In this document: piece after piece, positions 46,028 through 60,540 of the stretch
How positions within the stretch are numbered: the first letter of the stretch is position 1
Layout: each line of letters opens with the position of its first letter
From: Vicia villosa
Taxonomy: Eukaryota > Streptophyta > Magnoliopsida > Fabales > Fabaceae
Direction of reading: 5' to 3'
Length of the DNA: 64,000 bases
Assembly: GCF_029867415.1 (NCBI RefSeq)
Contig: NC_081183.1
Coordinates: 13,512,404-13,576,403, forward strand
The notes under the pieces: model-generated
The model's database searches: none
The model's input: only the letters and a program-made list of their open reading frames with translations
Told to the model about the DNA's origin: nothing
Program-made: the position numbers and the translations under genes

Positions 46028-47026
46028 ATGATTGAGAAATGTGTCTTCATGACATTTTCGATGACATGGAAACGAGTTATTGCCAGCGGATTAACACATG
46101 GGCATTGATGGCTGAAATATTACATACGAGGGAGTGAGATGAGAAAAGAAGTTAAATCAAGAGATTAAAAGAAAGGCACGACATGTAGGTCGTATTTTAA
46201 AATCACAAAACAAAATAAAAGAAAATTAAGGCCATAATTGATCACCACAAGACAATAGTAATAAATACATTTTATGATTATTATTAATTTAAATTTTGTT
46301 AATTAAATAAATCAAATTAAATTTCGGCGATTAATCACACTACGCAGAGTTAGCCAGAGGTTCAGTTGACCGTTCAGCGAACGAGGGTCAAGGGGGCACC
46401 GCCCGCAGCGGGGTTGTTAGGGGTACCGCCCCGTTGTAAAATTTTAACGAATAATTGATTTGAAATCGGCGTCGTTTTTTCTATCAAGACTTGATGCTTT
46501 CCATAAACATTAAGGCACAACTCTTGCGCCATTACAACCCTAATTGCATAAATCTTCGTCAACACAACCCTTATGCCGTCATGAACCCTAATGCAACAAT
46601 TTCATACCGTCGAACACACTACGATTGATAATTTAGTGATTGATAAACATGGCATTGCTTCACCATACTAATGTTGAATTCCGAAGCAAATGAACAATAA
46701 TCGCTAAAATGAATAACAACCATTATGTGGTCGAATGAAGGAAATAGAAACAGTATATCCAATATACCATTTTTGCACCAGAATTACTTATATCATATGT
46801 AAATTTGATCGATCATATGTGTGTAACTTATAGACAATCGATGTATCGCTGCTTCACCATACAGAAGTCGGATTCTGAAGCATGGTCAACATCTAATCAT
46901 CTAAATCATACACAACATGATGCCAAAATCTAATTACTCATTTATTATTTAATTCAATATGTGTTTTAATCGAATTAATACAAAAACTACAGAAAATAAA
47001 CAACTATCAGATTCATGGTTTGTAAG
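46028..47026 (-). other. Leader-like internal part of a minus-strand copia element with GC-rich hairpin
   Basis: This lies inside the primer site of the LTR at 47042-48388. It contains a strikingly GC-rich block at 46,376-46,437 (GGGGCACCGCCCGCAGCGGGG and GGGGTACCGCCCC) able to form stacked hairpins, in AT-rich surroundings. No gag or pol frame is recognised, so the element is truncated or non-coding. Confidence 0.45.
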
Positions 47027-47041
47027 TGGCTCTGATACCAC
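47027..47041 (-). other. Primer binding site (initiator Met-tRNA type)
   Basis: Minus strand reads GTGGTATCAGAGCCA directly after the LTR end ...TTTTCTTCA. Confidence 0.85.
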
Positions 47042-48388
47042 TGAAGAAAATTTGTGATACAATGCGCGGCGGAAAACAATTTTTTTCCTGTAGTGATCCT
47101 TACGAATGGGCATGATCAGTGATAGGAACGGTTACCTCTTGTAGCGATTAAAAACTTTGATGCAAAATCGAAGGAGTGATCACGAGCGTTGATGAATAAT
47201 AACACCTCTACTTAGTCCATCGAACAGATGTCTTCAGTCCCAGTGCTAGATAATACGAATGAAGGCTTTAAGTTAGAGAGAAGGAAAATACGGCTGTGGT
47301 TTCACAGACCAAATTTTCATCAAGACTGAATACTTCTGCACATGGGTTCTAAGCCAAAAACCTCACTTAAGTGCACTCGCACCATATCTTATGGTGTACC
47401 GTAGATCACTTAAGCACGTGGTGCTTTATCATATTTTGTATTCTACTTAAGTGCATTGTACCTTACGGTGTTCTATAATTCACTTAAGTACACCATACTT
47501 TATAGTGTTCCTTATTTACTCTATCTCATTAATATGTCCTTATGTGTATGATCCTGTAGGTTTTCACAATGTTGGCAATTATATTAAATTATATTTAATA
47601 TAATAAATAGTGAGTGGTATCTAGCAACACATCACTGCTACCGAAGTCACGAAAATATCATGTGATATGACAAAACCTTATCGTGATAATTCTTGTGTAC
47701 AATAACCCTTTTTCCTTATGTTTATATTGAACACAAGGCATAGACCGTGTCACCCTTGTCCAGTTCAATATTGAACCCTTAAACACTGAACATGTTATGC
47801 AGGATAGGCAAATTCCATCTAGGTCACTCATGTCCCTCAGCATTGCTTTGTGGAGTATCCATCACTTGTCTTTATGGTCATCTAGTTACGGACAACGTTT
47901 GATCAATAATAAAGTACTCGACTCTACATCTAGGGTCCATAGTGGTTTCAGGTTGAAGGGTAGTATACACCACTTATCACCATGAGAATAACTTATGACA
48001 CTGTGCATAATATTCTATGTATTATTCTCATAGTGGGTCAATCCAGTTTAAATATTACTCCTAATATTCATACCTATGTCAAGACTTGATAACTCCTTAT
48101 TCATAATCCATGAGATGTGATCACCAGTCTATTTTCATAATAGTCTCAACCCTTTAATATTATTCAACTTCATAATAAAGCTCGACTACGGATAATCTAA
48201 GAATAGTGTCCTTATGTTTAATGAGGTCTCATGATTAAGTCACACTTAACATTTCATTAAACGGACTAGCTATTCTAGGGATTTTATTATTTTTGGAAAA
48301 GCAAACATAATAAAGAAATTCCTTTTATTATTAATAAATAATTCGATACAAGAACCAAAAATATTTGCCTTTAGGGCTTACACCAACA
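47042..48388 (-). repeat. Copia LTR (1,347 bp), minus orientation
   Basis: The minus strand starts TGTTGGTGTAAGCCCTAAAG at 48388 and ends TTTTCTTCA at 47042, followed by the primer site. The TGTTGGTGTAAGCCCTAAAG start is familiar from plant copia LTRs. A matching second LTR is not in the window. Confidence 0.75.
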
Positions 48389-50099
48389 AAAAAAGCACAA
48401 AGACTGTGCTCTCATCAAAAATCTTTTTCCTCTCTTCCTAAGTAACACGCACTCAAAATAGCATGGGTGTCGATCTGCATTATTCTCACCTCGATAGGGA
48501 GAACCTCACCAAGAACGACCCCGTCCTCATAGCCAAGCCCCTAAAATGAAGATTGAATTTCGTCCTTCATTGTCCCAAGAAAAAGAACTCTACTTGGTAC
48601 AGTAGGATTGATTATCTCAGTTAAAATGGATCTTAGACCATTACTTCGGATATAAAATCTGACAAAAACATGGAGAATCTGCAAGGAGATAATAGAAAAC
48701 AAGATGACTCGCGATTGTGAGCGGATTTACCAGCAAGAAACACCCTGAGAAATTGCCCAAGTCCAAAGCAAAGGAGTTGAACCAAAGATTGACCTGGTGA
48801 AAGCAAATAAGCCTCTAATTACAAAAATTGTTTCGAAAGGTGCGCCTCAGATGGAAAAGATTAATGAATAATCTAAGAGAAAGCTTTCGAGATTTGTGCT
48901 TAACACACAGTTGAAATACCCTTATATATGCCCAAGACCCCGGATGAAGTTGGGAAAGAGTGACTTTTAAATATTTCAATACGGCTCTCTCAGAGTTAGA
49001 GAAGGGCAATCAGATCTATATTCTTGTAAAACAAACACTCATATAATGAGATCACACAATCATCAAAAGAACTGCATATCCTTTTTCCGACTCCATTAGA
49101 AGAGTTAACCATTCCAGGGAATCATCGACCATAATTTCAGTCACATCTATAGCAGCCATGGTGCTAAGAACAGATGAAGTGCCCGCTAATTTTATATTCA
49201 TCCGGTCATACACCGATGCAACCGACAAGCTTCAAAGATTCAAATGAGCAGCACATCAGCGCCATTGGGCTCACAGTTATCTGCTTGCAGATGAAGTTGA
49301 ATGTAATCTCTAGCGCATTCTCTCATATGCAAATTCGCTTGAATTTCACCTTCTGATAAAACGCGATGGGGCATAGGGACCTCGACGCGATTAATTTCTC
49401 TACCAACATTTGATAAATGGGCGTCTAAAGATCCAAATGAATAAGTCACCTCTTCTAAGGAATTCCCAGTTTCTGAATCATAATCGTTTGATAGGGGTAT
49501 GATTTCTGGTTCTAGGTGATTACTACTAAGAGAAAGGAGATGATAATCATGGGATGTCCCAACTACAGAGGCATATGATGTTTCAGCTTTAGAGCCGCTC
49601 ACTAGGTTAGCCCTACTATCACTCATCCTGACTAGAAAATAGAAAATGTAGACTATAAAGGCTTGATTTAGGATGATACCTGGTTATGTAAGATTGATGA
49701 AGTAGGAGAAGATGAACAAAGGCATAAGCTTTAAGCAAAGCACTGGAATCTCCCTAGAAATACTCTCAAGGAAGAGGAAATGAAGACGTTTTCTGAAAAG
49801 TAATTGTAAGTTTGAATGCTAAAGGTTGCGAAAATTCCAAATACTAATTTCACCATATTTGAAAGCAAATACCGTTGAAATGATCAGACCAACTATAAAA
49901 AGAAATCACAAGATCAACAGCTAGATTTCCAATCATGGGTACACGCCAACTTGAGTACACTCAAACACTATGTAAACTCCACCATGCCCTAACTGGTCAC
50001 TTCACTTTATGTGTCAGAAAAGGGTGACAAAGTGTTTCAATGATGCAACCACATTTAATGGACTTGTTCCCCGCTACTTTTTTTTAACTAATTCCAAAA
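48389..50099. other. Repeat-derived spacer with one unassigned minus ORF (49,240-49,626)
   Basis: The minus frame from 49626 gives 128 residues (MSDSRANLVSGSKAETSYAS...), Ser-rich at first, then polar. It has a TATA-like stretch and pyrimidine-rich leader upstream on that strand. I do not recognise a domain. It may be the first exon or N-terminus of a transposon-associated protein whose remainder is lost. Confidence 0.35.
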
Positions 50100-50470
50100 G
50101 TTTTAGTACCATTTCACATCGGACCACGTCTCGAAGGCCGACCAACATTACTTAAGGATTTTTCTGACTCCTTCTGGGCTCGGCAAAGCCTTGGGGCAAC
50201 TATTCTGGGTTGGCCAAAAGCTCAAATGACTAAGACTTAATCCATCTTAAATCCGCTGTACTTAACTCAGTGTATAAAATTAGTTCACACGTTAAGAAAA
50301 AGGTACAATATTTGATCTCCACATTTTACTACACTCATCTTGAGTCTTGAACTGATTTAGGCGTTAGAGTGTTAATAATGCTGGTCCACTATGTGCCATT
50401 GTAAAGAAGATCGGAGTCACGTTCAAGATCATATATTTTTCAACTACATCTATTTTTAATTAAAAAAAAA
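50100..50470 (+). repeat. Gypsy-type LTR fragment
   Basis: It contains GGGGCAACTATTCTGGGTTGGCC, a TATA-like GTGTATAAAATTAG at 50,270, and the motif GGCGTTAGAGTGTTAATAATGCTGGTCCA. The last recurs in complement at 37,556-37,640 and, more distantly, at 60,460-60,520. Ends could not be defined. Confidence 0.5.
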
Positions 50471-50935
50471 AGATATGATATGAAACAAATAAAAATAACT
50501 TCATATTTTTTAGAATTTCTTTAAAAAGATCTTCCAAATCAAATTATTTTTTAAATTCAAAACAAACGTAACCAAAATATTGACTGCTAAATAGATTGTA
50601 GATATTCTTATTCTTTGCTGTGAGAATAACGTGATTAACATAAATTTCGCCACCACAACAGCATATCCAAACATTGGAGCACGTCTCCTTGTTTTAAGTA
50701 AACATTTCTTTGCATTCACATTGTTTGTAGACCAAGATAATATTTTTTGCTGACTTAGATCCACATGTTATTTTTACTATATTATATAGTATTTATTTGT
50801 TGACCTTATATAACTCTATCTACCTTGCTGGTTCTTACGTGTATATATCCTATTTTCAAGGAAAAAAATTATTTTTTTCTCACATATAGATACAAAAATA
50901 CAATTTGAATTTCTCCTACTCTTCCCCAAAATAGC

Positions 50936-50944
50936 TATATATAT
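50936..50944 (+). promoter_or_regulatory. TATA box of the glutamate dehydrogenase gene
   Basis: TATATATAT lies ~90 bases upstream of the start codon at 51033, a normal distance for a plant promoter with a short 5'UTR. Confidence 0.55.
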
Positions 50945-50993
50945 TAAACTCCAGGTAACATCACATCTTCAATATCGATTTTCCACATCTTGA

Positions 50994-53604
<2,611 letters not shown>

Positions 53605-54050
53605 AATCATAAGCTTGAAATAAGAGTTGTAGCAATTATAATGTAACCATTCTTGCTTATACATATCCCTAAATTTGAGGGATATTTGTGACTATTTTTA
53701 TAGTTTCATTTTATTTGATTCTTTTTTCTCTTTCTTTTTCTCAAGTGTATTGTTTTTTTTTCTTCATATTTTTAATAAAAAATGTATGTGTTATTTTAAT
53801 ATAGGTATATTCAATATTAATGAGTGTGTGTATATATTTGTGGGAATTTGACTATAAATCTAATTTTGAATTATTCATGAAAAGGCAACTTGTTTGACAA
53901 GTTTAACCAAATGGTGAGAAGTAGAGAATAGAACCAATGGACTTATTACAATATAAATTGTAATTTAATCGGTAAAATATCTTAAGTTTTGATGTCTTTC
54001 ATGTTTGGCGAATTGTTTCTTCGTTGAGAATTTTTAAAACGTAAGTCTTT
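53605..54050. other. GDH 3' flank
   Basis: It contains the 3'UTR and T-rich stretch with AATAAAAAATG near 53,773, a possible polyadenylation signal. No gene is seen. Confidence 0.45.
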
Positions 54051-54786
54051 TTCTAGAGTTGGTGGCAACCTTGCATAACTATTTCCAATTAGGTATGAGT
54101 TTTTCATATGACACATTTTGTTTTTTGACGTCTGCTCTTTTTAGTATGAGCCTTTCTATGGTGAAAGCTTTGGGAATGATCTTCTTGTTGTATTTCGATA
54201 TCATTTCCTACTTTACGATGGCTCCTCTTAAGACGGCTAAGTATCTGCATTCTTTTAAGCGATCTAGCTATTCTTTGCGTCTATCATTATTAACTTCTTT
54301 TGGGGGTGGTGTGAGGTCTTCTAGGTCACCTCTTCTATCTTGATAGAATTCACTGCTTTAGTTTCATATGTAAGTCGAAACAAGGTTTCCTTTGTGGAGA
54401 AATGAGAGGTGGTCCAGTATGTCCAATGAAAGTTCCTCCACCCAATTTTCATTGGCGTTGTCTAATCTTTGTCTTAGATTTCACAATAGAACTCAGTATG
54501 TAAATTCTGCCTAACCATTAATCTGAGAGTGTTCTACGAAAGTAAAGTATTGACTACCCCGTAAATCCTCCACCAACTCTCTGAGTCGAGTCCCATTTCG
54601 GTCGCAGTTTTTAGGATAGTGAATCTATTAAGAACATTCCTTTTAAAGAAGCGTAAAGTGTTGTGCCTCGTAATTTTTGCTAGAGACTCCGCCTAGATCT
54701 ACTTCATGAAATAATCAACAATGAAAATCACAAATTCAGTTAGACAAGCTTGATTAGGGAAGATCTTTTTTTAAAACAAATAAATG

Positions 54787-54788
54787 TT

Positions 54789-54820
<32 letters not shown>

Positions 54821-54822
54821 TT
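54787..54822. repeat. (TA)n(CA)n microsatellite
   Basis: About nine TA units are followed by about eight CA units, inside the gypsy remnant. Confidence 0.9.
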
Positions 54823-54987
54823 TAGGACTTGTAATGTGACAAACTTAGTCAGATTGGATGACACGTGTAGAATAATTGGGCAAGCTTCATACTCCGCTTG
54901 ATTGTTTGAGGTAGGGAATTTGAACATTATTGTGGCCTCCATTCTAAGATCGTGGTCAATTTCAAATAGAAGCCCATCAGTGATGCC

Positions 54988-55547
54988 TAGGGATGGCAAT
55001 GGGCAGGGTATGGGTAGGGTACTATAGTACCCATCCCCATACCCGCGGTTGGAAAAAATCTTCGTACCCGAGCCCATACCCACTTGGGTAACAACTTTAG
55101 CACCCGTACCCGTGCCCTTTGGGTATGTAAGTACCCATACCCGTACCCATTACCCGCATTTCTAATAAAAAATAAATATATCAATTATAAAATATCATAT
55201 CATTTTAAGTTTTTAGTAACATTTAAATGTTTTCAAAAACTTATTGTAAAATTATGAAATAAACGAACACTTATGTTACATATGTAATGGTTTAACATCG
55301 ATGTATTTTTGAAAATTAATAGACATTTATTTTAATATAATAATATAAATCAAAATATATAAATATATATGTTGTGTAGGTATGGGGCGGGCTGGGTACT
55401 AAGTTGCCCATACCCGCACCCATACCCGCTTATTTAAGTGGGTAATTACCCGAGCCCGTGCCTGTACCCATTTATGCGGGTTTTTACCTACCCATTGTGG
55501 GTATTTTTGTGGGTATCCACTGGGGATGGGCCAAATTGCCATCCCTA
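54988..55547. mobile_element. hAT-type MITE (560 bp)
   Basis: The left end TAGGGATGGCAATGGGC and right end complement TAGGGATGGCAATTTGGCC are inverted. A perfect 8-bp target duplication, GTGATGCC, lies at 54980-54987 and 55548-55555. Subterminal GGGTA/TACCC repeats (ACCCATACCCG) fill both ends, and the centre is AT-rich without a transposase frame. It interrupts the gypsy RNase H line. Confidence 0.92.
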
Positions 55548-56090
55548 GTGATGCCCTTTATGTTAGATGATTCATCCACAGACATTTTCTAATTAGGTGA
55601 TGCATCTGGTTCGTCAGTCGTAGTTTCACCAATGAAATCAGCCAACACTTAAGCTTTTAGTGCTTTCCTTGTTTCATAAGAAATATCGAAGACGGAGAGT
55701 TCTACAATCCATTTCATCATTCTCCCTGCTAATTATGGCTTGAAGAGTATCTATCTACTGAGATACTCCGTTCTCACCATAATGGGTTGTGCAAGAAAAT
55801 AATGTGATTATTCTCTAGCAAGAGGCTCCATTTGGAAAACAGATGCAAGTGTGGCATAAGTTATTTTTATTTGGGCCCAATGATGAGCACTAATAATACT
55901 AGTGAAAACAACAATGGGAGATTATTCATGTGTAAGGTTGTAAGAGACTTTGCATACTGAATTTGTGAGAATTAGTAAATCTGACAAAAAAAATTATTTG
56001 ATTTGTGATTCCAAAAACTTGTATTCTTTGCACCTTTCATTATTTGTAAAGATCCACACTAGTTTTTTTTTGTGGAATAATTTCTTACTT

Positions 56091-56239
56091 TTTTTTTTTA
56101 AATATCGGTATCCGATCTTGCGATCGACTAATTCAAGAGAATCAATTCCATCGTCCACTAGCAGAGACCTTAAGAAGAACACACACTTAAGACTCAAACC
56201 TCCACCACTAGACCAACTCTAGTCGAAATCTTGGGGCTA
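56091..56239 (-). mobile_element. tRNA-derived SINE (about 149 bp plus A tail)
   Basis: On the minus strand it has an RNA polymerase III box A-like TGGTCTAGTGGTGG followed by a box B-like GGTTTGAGTC. The body ends ...TTAGTCGATCGCAAGATCGGATACCGATATTTAAAA, a poly-A tail (plus-strand T run from 56091). It is flanked by a perfect 16-bp duplication, GAATAATTTCTTACTT (56075-56090 and 56240-56255). The target duplication, tail and boxes together are diagnostic. Confidence 0.85.
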
Positions 56240-56367
56240 GAATAATTTCTTACTTAAAACCATGTATGCATATAGACCCAATAACAAACAAGTACAAAAA
56301 CCAGTAACCATACGACAACAAATTAGTAACAAAACCAAAAACAAAATCCAAAAAACACTAGCTTTTG

Positions 56368-56376
56368 TATATATAG
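56368..56376 (+). promoter_or_regulatory. TATA box of the GalT-like gene
   Basis: TATATATAG lies ~75 bases upstream of the start codon at 56447. Confidence 0.5.
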
Positions 56377-56446
56377 TTTATGGAAGTGTATGAAACTACT
56401 TTTTCACAATATTTCACCACAACAAGACCAAAAACAACCCAAAACC

Positions 56447-58683
56447 ATGTCATCTTCAACCTCCCAAACCCAAAACCCCCAACTTCGCAAAGACCCAATT
56501 TCAAACCGCTGGGTAATCTTCTCACCCGCAAGATCAAAGCGACCCACCGACTTCAAATCCAAATCACCCTCAAACCCTAACCCCAACACCACCTGCCCTT
56601 TCTGCATCGGCAACGAACACCAATGCGCACCCGAAATCTTCCGGGTCCCGACAAATGACCCGAACTGGAAGATTCGGGTCATTCAGAATCTTTACCCGGC
56701 CCTCTCACGCGATCTTATAGACCCGGTTGGTGTAACTTCCGGTTCGGTTTTGGATGGGTTTGGGTTTCATGATGTTGTTATTGAAACTCCGGTTCATTCG
56801 GTTCAGCTTTGTGATTTGTCGAGGGAGGAAATTGGAGAGGTTTTTGTTGCTTATACGAAGAGAATTCAACAACTTGCTAAGCACAACTCTATCAAATACG
56901 TTCAGGTTCATTTTCAAAAATACTTTTTTTTTGTTTCATAATTTTTTATTTAGAGAAAAATGAATTTAATTTGCATGGTTAAGAGTGGTTATTTTTAGTA
57001 GTAGGTGATTTTAATGAATTTAGTGTTTTTTTACTCTTTGTCCTAATATCTGCGCTGCTACCAACTGAGTTGACAGAGCTGACATTCAGGTTTACTGTAG
57101 TGTTGTTCATTGTGGAATGTAGACGATGGAACAATATTGATTTATTCAAATTCAGCAACACTAAATGTCGATGTAGCTATTACCGGCATTTTGATTATAC
57201 TGATCTAATCTTGATCGGACTGTCATCGGTGTGCTGAGTGCGTGAATCTAGGAACTTGTGGTTACGGGGAATCTTACTTTGTTTGGTGGGTTAGTTCCAT
57301 GACTCTAATTCAACATCAGTTCATGTGATTACATTCAATCACTTCATTGGTTTTATAAATATGCATTATATGCCTAATTTAGGTGTGTAGGGATTGGCGG
57401 TCGACAGAATTGATTCTAGTAGAATTGATTTTTATAAAATTGAGTTTAGTAGAATTGATTTATGTTTGGATACATTTATATAAAAGTGAGTTGAACAATA
57501 AATTTCAAGTAAAATCAATTCTGGAGACAGAATTAATTCTACTATTGATAAACCTAATTCTTGTAGACTAGCTTGTAACACTAAAAGCCTAATTCTTTCG
57601 AGTAAAAATGGTGACCTACAAATGCTCTGAATTTATGGATGGCCGTAGACACACTTGGCCGAACTGCGGAAACAAATATGGTATTTATTGTTTGCGATTT
57701 TTTCTATTTTCTCTTTTGTTACTACTTGCAGAAGTAACAGAAGTTATCGCATAAGTCCTTAAAATCGGTATTTTGTTTGTTAAGTTACAGTTTGGACTAA
57801 TTTGACTAACAGAATATGTATGAGATTGAAATTCAAATTGTATTTTTGTTGATTAAAGTTGATCTTAGCTTTGTAACACTTCTGTATATTGGAATTTGAA
57901 CTAACATCTATTTTTCGAGAACCACGTTCTATAACACTGGTTCTGCATAATTATATTACTGTTCTCGGCACGTGTTTCATGTCATGTAGTATAACTTGAG
58001 TTCATTAATCTTTGAAGGTGTTTAAAAACCACGGTGCTGCAGCCGGTGCATCAATGACTCATTCCCATAGTCAAATGATAGCCATGCCGGTTATTCCGCC
58101 TACTGTTTCCGCACGCCTTGCAAGTATGAAGGATTTTTACAATCAGACTGGGAAATGTTGTGTTTGTGAAATTCAACGCGGGGATCTTTTGATCGATTCC
58201 TCGACCTACTTCTTTTCATTGGTTCCTTATGCCGCTTCATTTCCTTTTGAAATATGGATCGTTCCTCGTTATCACTCTGCTCATTTCCATGAATTGGATG
58301 CCGAAAAGGTAACACTATAGCACGCGATTTTCAACTAAATATACATGCGGTGATTTCTCTGATTGGCGGTTTATGGTCTGAAAGTTTATCTTTATATCAT
58401 GACATTTATGTTGCAGGCAGTTGATCTCGGAGGTTTATTGAAACAGATGCTGAGGAAGATTTCTTTGCAGTTGAACGATCCGCCGTTCAACTTTATGATT
58501 CACACTAGTCCACTTCATGGCGATGAATCGGAATTGACATACACTCATTGGTTTATACAGATAGTGCCTCAACTAATTGGGACGGCGGGTTTCGAGCTCG
58601 CAACTGGGTGTTACATAAATCCAGTTTTCCCAGAGGATGCTGCAAAGGTTCTAAGAGAAGTGAATGTTCCAGAATCAGAATAA
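56447..58683 (+). CDS. ADP-glucose phosphorylase / GalT-like nucleotidyltransferase, 3 exons, 338 aa
   Basis: It belongs to the HIT/GalT family like Arabidopsis At5g18200, whose product phosphorolyses ADP-glucose and uses an adenylylated His. Exons are 56447-56905, 58018-58308 and 58417-58683, all with GT-AG borders and an open joined frame. The start MSSSTSQTQ was chosen over an in-frame ATG at 56390 because family proteins begin shortly before LRKDPxxNRWVIFSPAR (residues 13-29). Zinc ligands expected in the family are visible as C50, C53, H117 and H168. The HSHSQ motif supplies the likely nucleophile H170, where GalT proper has HPH. FEIWIVPRYHSAHFHEL and THWFIQIVPQ carry the second-domain residues. 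The C-terminus CYINPVFPEDAAKVLREVNVPESE is complete. A second copy starts 2.3 kb downstream, and intron 1 (1.1 kb) holds a MITE-like block. Confidence 0.93.
57395..57550. repeat. MITE-like block in intron 1 of the GalT-like gene
   Basis: Repeated AGAATTGATT / AATCAATTCT units (57,400-57,550) occur at both ends of the block in opposite orientation. No target duplication could be assigned. Confidence 0.35.
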
Positions 58684-58731
58684 AAAAGATAGAAACATAC
58701 TGTTAAACTTAGAACCTGTTTGGATTAAGGT

Positions 58732-58872
58732 TTTAAGCTCGCAATTGGATGTTACATAAATCCAGTTTTCCCTGAGGATGCTGCAAAGATTCTAAGAGCA
58801 GTGATTGTTCTAGAATCAGAATAAAAAAGATAGAAACATAGTGTTAACTTACAGCCTGTTTGGGTTAAGCTT
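58732..58872 (+). pseudogene. Tandem partial duplicate of the GalT-like gene's 3' end
   Basis: The 141-base stretch copies 58591-58731: AAGCTCGCAATTGGATGTTA, CCAGTTTTCCCTGAGGATGC, TAAGAGCAGTGATTGTTCTA and the stop codon, with about a dozen changes. It lies past the functional stop at 58683 and is not translated in frame with it. It marks an unequal exchange or slippage at the gene end. Confidence 0.85.
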
Positions 58873-59175
58873 TTTTGAGCTTATATCCGCCGACATAAGC
58901 ACTCGTGAGACCGTGGAGGATACCTTGTGTAAAAAACTTAGATGTTTATTCTGTATTACATTTACATCTATACAAGAGATTGAAGTTGAATCTTGTTATC
59001 ACATACTATAGAATTTGAACATTGTTTTTAGATAAATTTATTAATAATTAAAATTGTATAAGGATTAAGGAGTAACTTCTAGTAAAATAGGTTTTGAGAA
59101 ACCCAAATTTCATAGGCAAAATAGTCTTTGGTGTGACAGTACTTTGAAATCAATGTTGAGAGTCACGTACCCAAG

Positions 59176-59329
59176 TATGGATGGCAACGGAGTGGGTCGG
59201 GGACGCTTATTATCTCCTTTAACTTCAAATCCGAATTTCTAAATAATTTCCGTTTCAAATGGAGATGGAGAATTAAAATCAAAACGGATTCGAGTTGGGT
59301 TTGGGTATCTCCGTCCGCCACCATCCATT
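59176..59329. mobile_element. Probable decayed hAT-type MITE
   Basis: The left end TATGGATGGCAACGGAGTGGGTCGGGGACG resembles the TAGGGATGGCAAC ends of the intact MITEs. The right end complement AATGGATGGTGGCGGACGGAG is roughly inverted. No 8-bp duplication was found. Confidence 0.4.
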
Positions 59330-59339
59330 CAGGCTTTGT

Positions 59340-60179
59340 TTACAAGTTTGGAGGAGAAGAGAGATGAGGGCTTTGGAAAATAAGAAGGGTTTGATGAAAA
59401 GAATAGAAAGGTTTTGGGTAAGAGGATTTTGAAGGGTTGATTTTATTCATAACATCAAAAATCTCCTTAAATGGTGAAACTCAAAAATTGTATTGAATGA
59501 GAGTTTTGAAGGGCTTATATAAATTTTTCAAATATTTTTTAGGTTGTTATAGTATTATAAAAATTAAAAATATAATAATCATAACGACTCTTTTATTATT
59601 TAAACAAAATTATTTTTTTAAAAAATTTCAAATATCATTGTTCCATGCAGTTCGACTATCATTGTTCCATATCTTTTGGAGCACGTAGGGAATGGTACAA
59701 TTACAATACTCATTACAAATTTTGTCTTCAACACTAGAAGTAGTAATCCCCCAAAGCCACGGTTCGCCCACATCAACAAAGGCTCCGTTTAAGTTTTCCT
59801 CTTTGGCAAAGATTGAGACATCCAAATAATATATGGAACCTTCCCACAGAGATGAAGGATTCACCATATTCCTTTTCATAATCTTTCGATATATTTTTGT
59901 CATATTGCACTAACAAATTCAAGAACAAGAAATAAATATTTCCGAAGAGAAAAATAAGTAACTGTTCGAGAACGAGGAGAAAGAAAAACCTAGAAGAGAA
60001 GTGGCTTTAGTTCATCCCACATTTATGAACTGACCATATGAACCGAAATGTGTCTTGTAAACAGTCACTTCTCTCACGCGTAATACTTGAGTATTTTGGT
60101 TCTCTAGAAAAAACATAATCACTCCTCCAAAAAGACACTTGGAGTTACAAAACAGTGGAAGCGGAGAAAAGTATAGCCA
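59340..60179. other. Intergenic, one unassigned minus ORF
   Basis: The minus frame at 59628-59903 (91 aa, with GAFVDVGEPWLWG) has no domain I recognise and no supporting splice or promoter context. The rest is AT-rich. Confidence 0.35.
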
Positions 60180-60540
60180 ATAATAGATGACTAGAATCCT
60201 TCAAACCCTCGCGCTTGTTCCCAAGCTTAAGGGCTTAGGGGACTACTATTTTAGGCCAGCCATAACTACTTCGATTCGGCCATGTCTCCATGGATCCGAC
60301 CACCAAAGAACACCCCGAATTCAGACCGGGTATTCAATAAGCTTCCAAAATATTCTCCTAATCACTAGACCATCAGAGACCTAGAAACATGAGATTTGTG
60401 CCTCCAACGGTCTCCCGCATTCCACGTCGAAAAGATAACAAATTACAAACACAATTTGAATACTCTTTCATCATTCATATACTGACTTTAGCATCAGAGT
60501 GCTAACCTTGCAGATACACCCCCCGCTTTTGTTGCATCAG
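60180..60540 (+). repeat. Gypsy-type LTR fragment
   Basis: It holds CCCAAGCTTAAGGGCTTAGG, GACTACTATTTTAGGCCAGCC and GCATCAGAGTGCTAACCTTGC, the last followed by ACCCCCC. The layout resembles 50,100-50,420 but the sequence is diverged. Ends are not definable. Confidence 0.45.

Larger units (their letters stand above)
54060..55930 (-). pseudogene. Decayed Tat-lineage Ty3/gypsy pol (RNase H to integrase), split by a MITE
   Basis: On the minus strand, upstream of the MITE (55,930-55,548), reading gives MVRTEYLSR, LAGRMMKWIVELSVFDISYE and TRKALKA, typical gypsy RT/RNase H tether sequence. Beyond the MITE (54,987-54,850) comes SNNQAEYEAC from RNase H. From 54,750 to 54,340 the integrase line appears as FVIFIVDYFMK, LAKITRHNTLRFFKRNVLNRF and TKETLFRLTYETKAV. 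Several stops and frame changes are present. The motif set matches Tat/Ogre-type pol, unlike the Ogre-like elements in the left half, which have none. Confidence 0.8.

Noticed and set aside
47027..47041. tRNA-like sequence
   Set aside because: TGGTATCAGAGC-type words here and at 43,222 and 32,876 are primer binding sites next to LTR ends; no cloverleaf can be drawn.
59628..59903. 91-codon minus ORF as a gene
   Set aside because: No recognised domain, no promoter or splice signals, and it lies in AT-rich intergenic DNA. It is noted only as unassigned.
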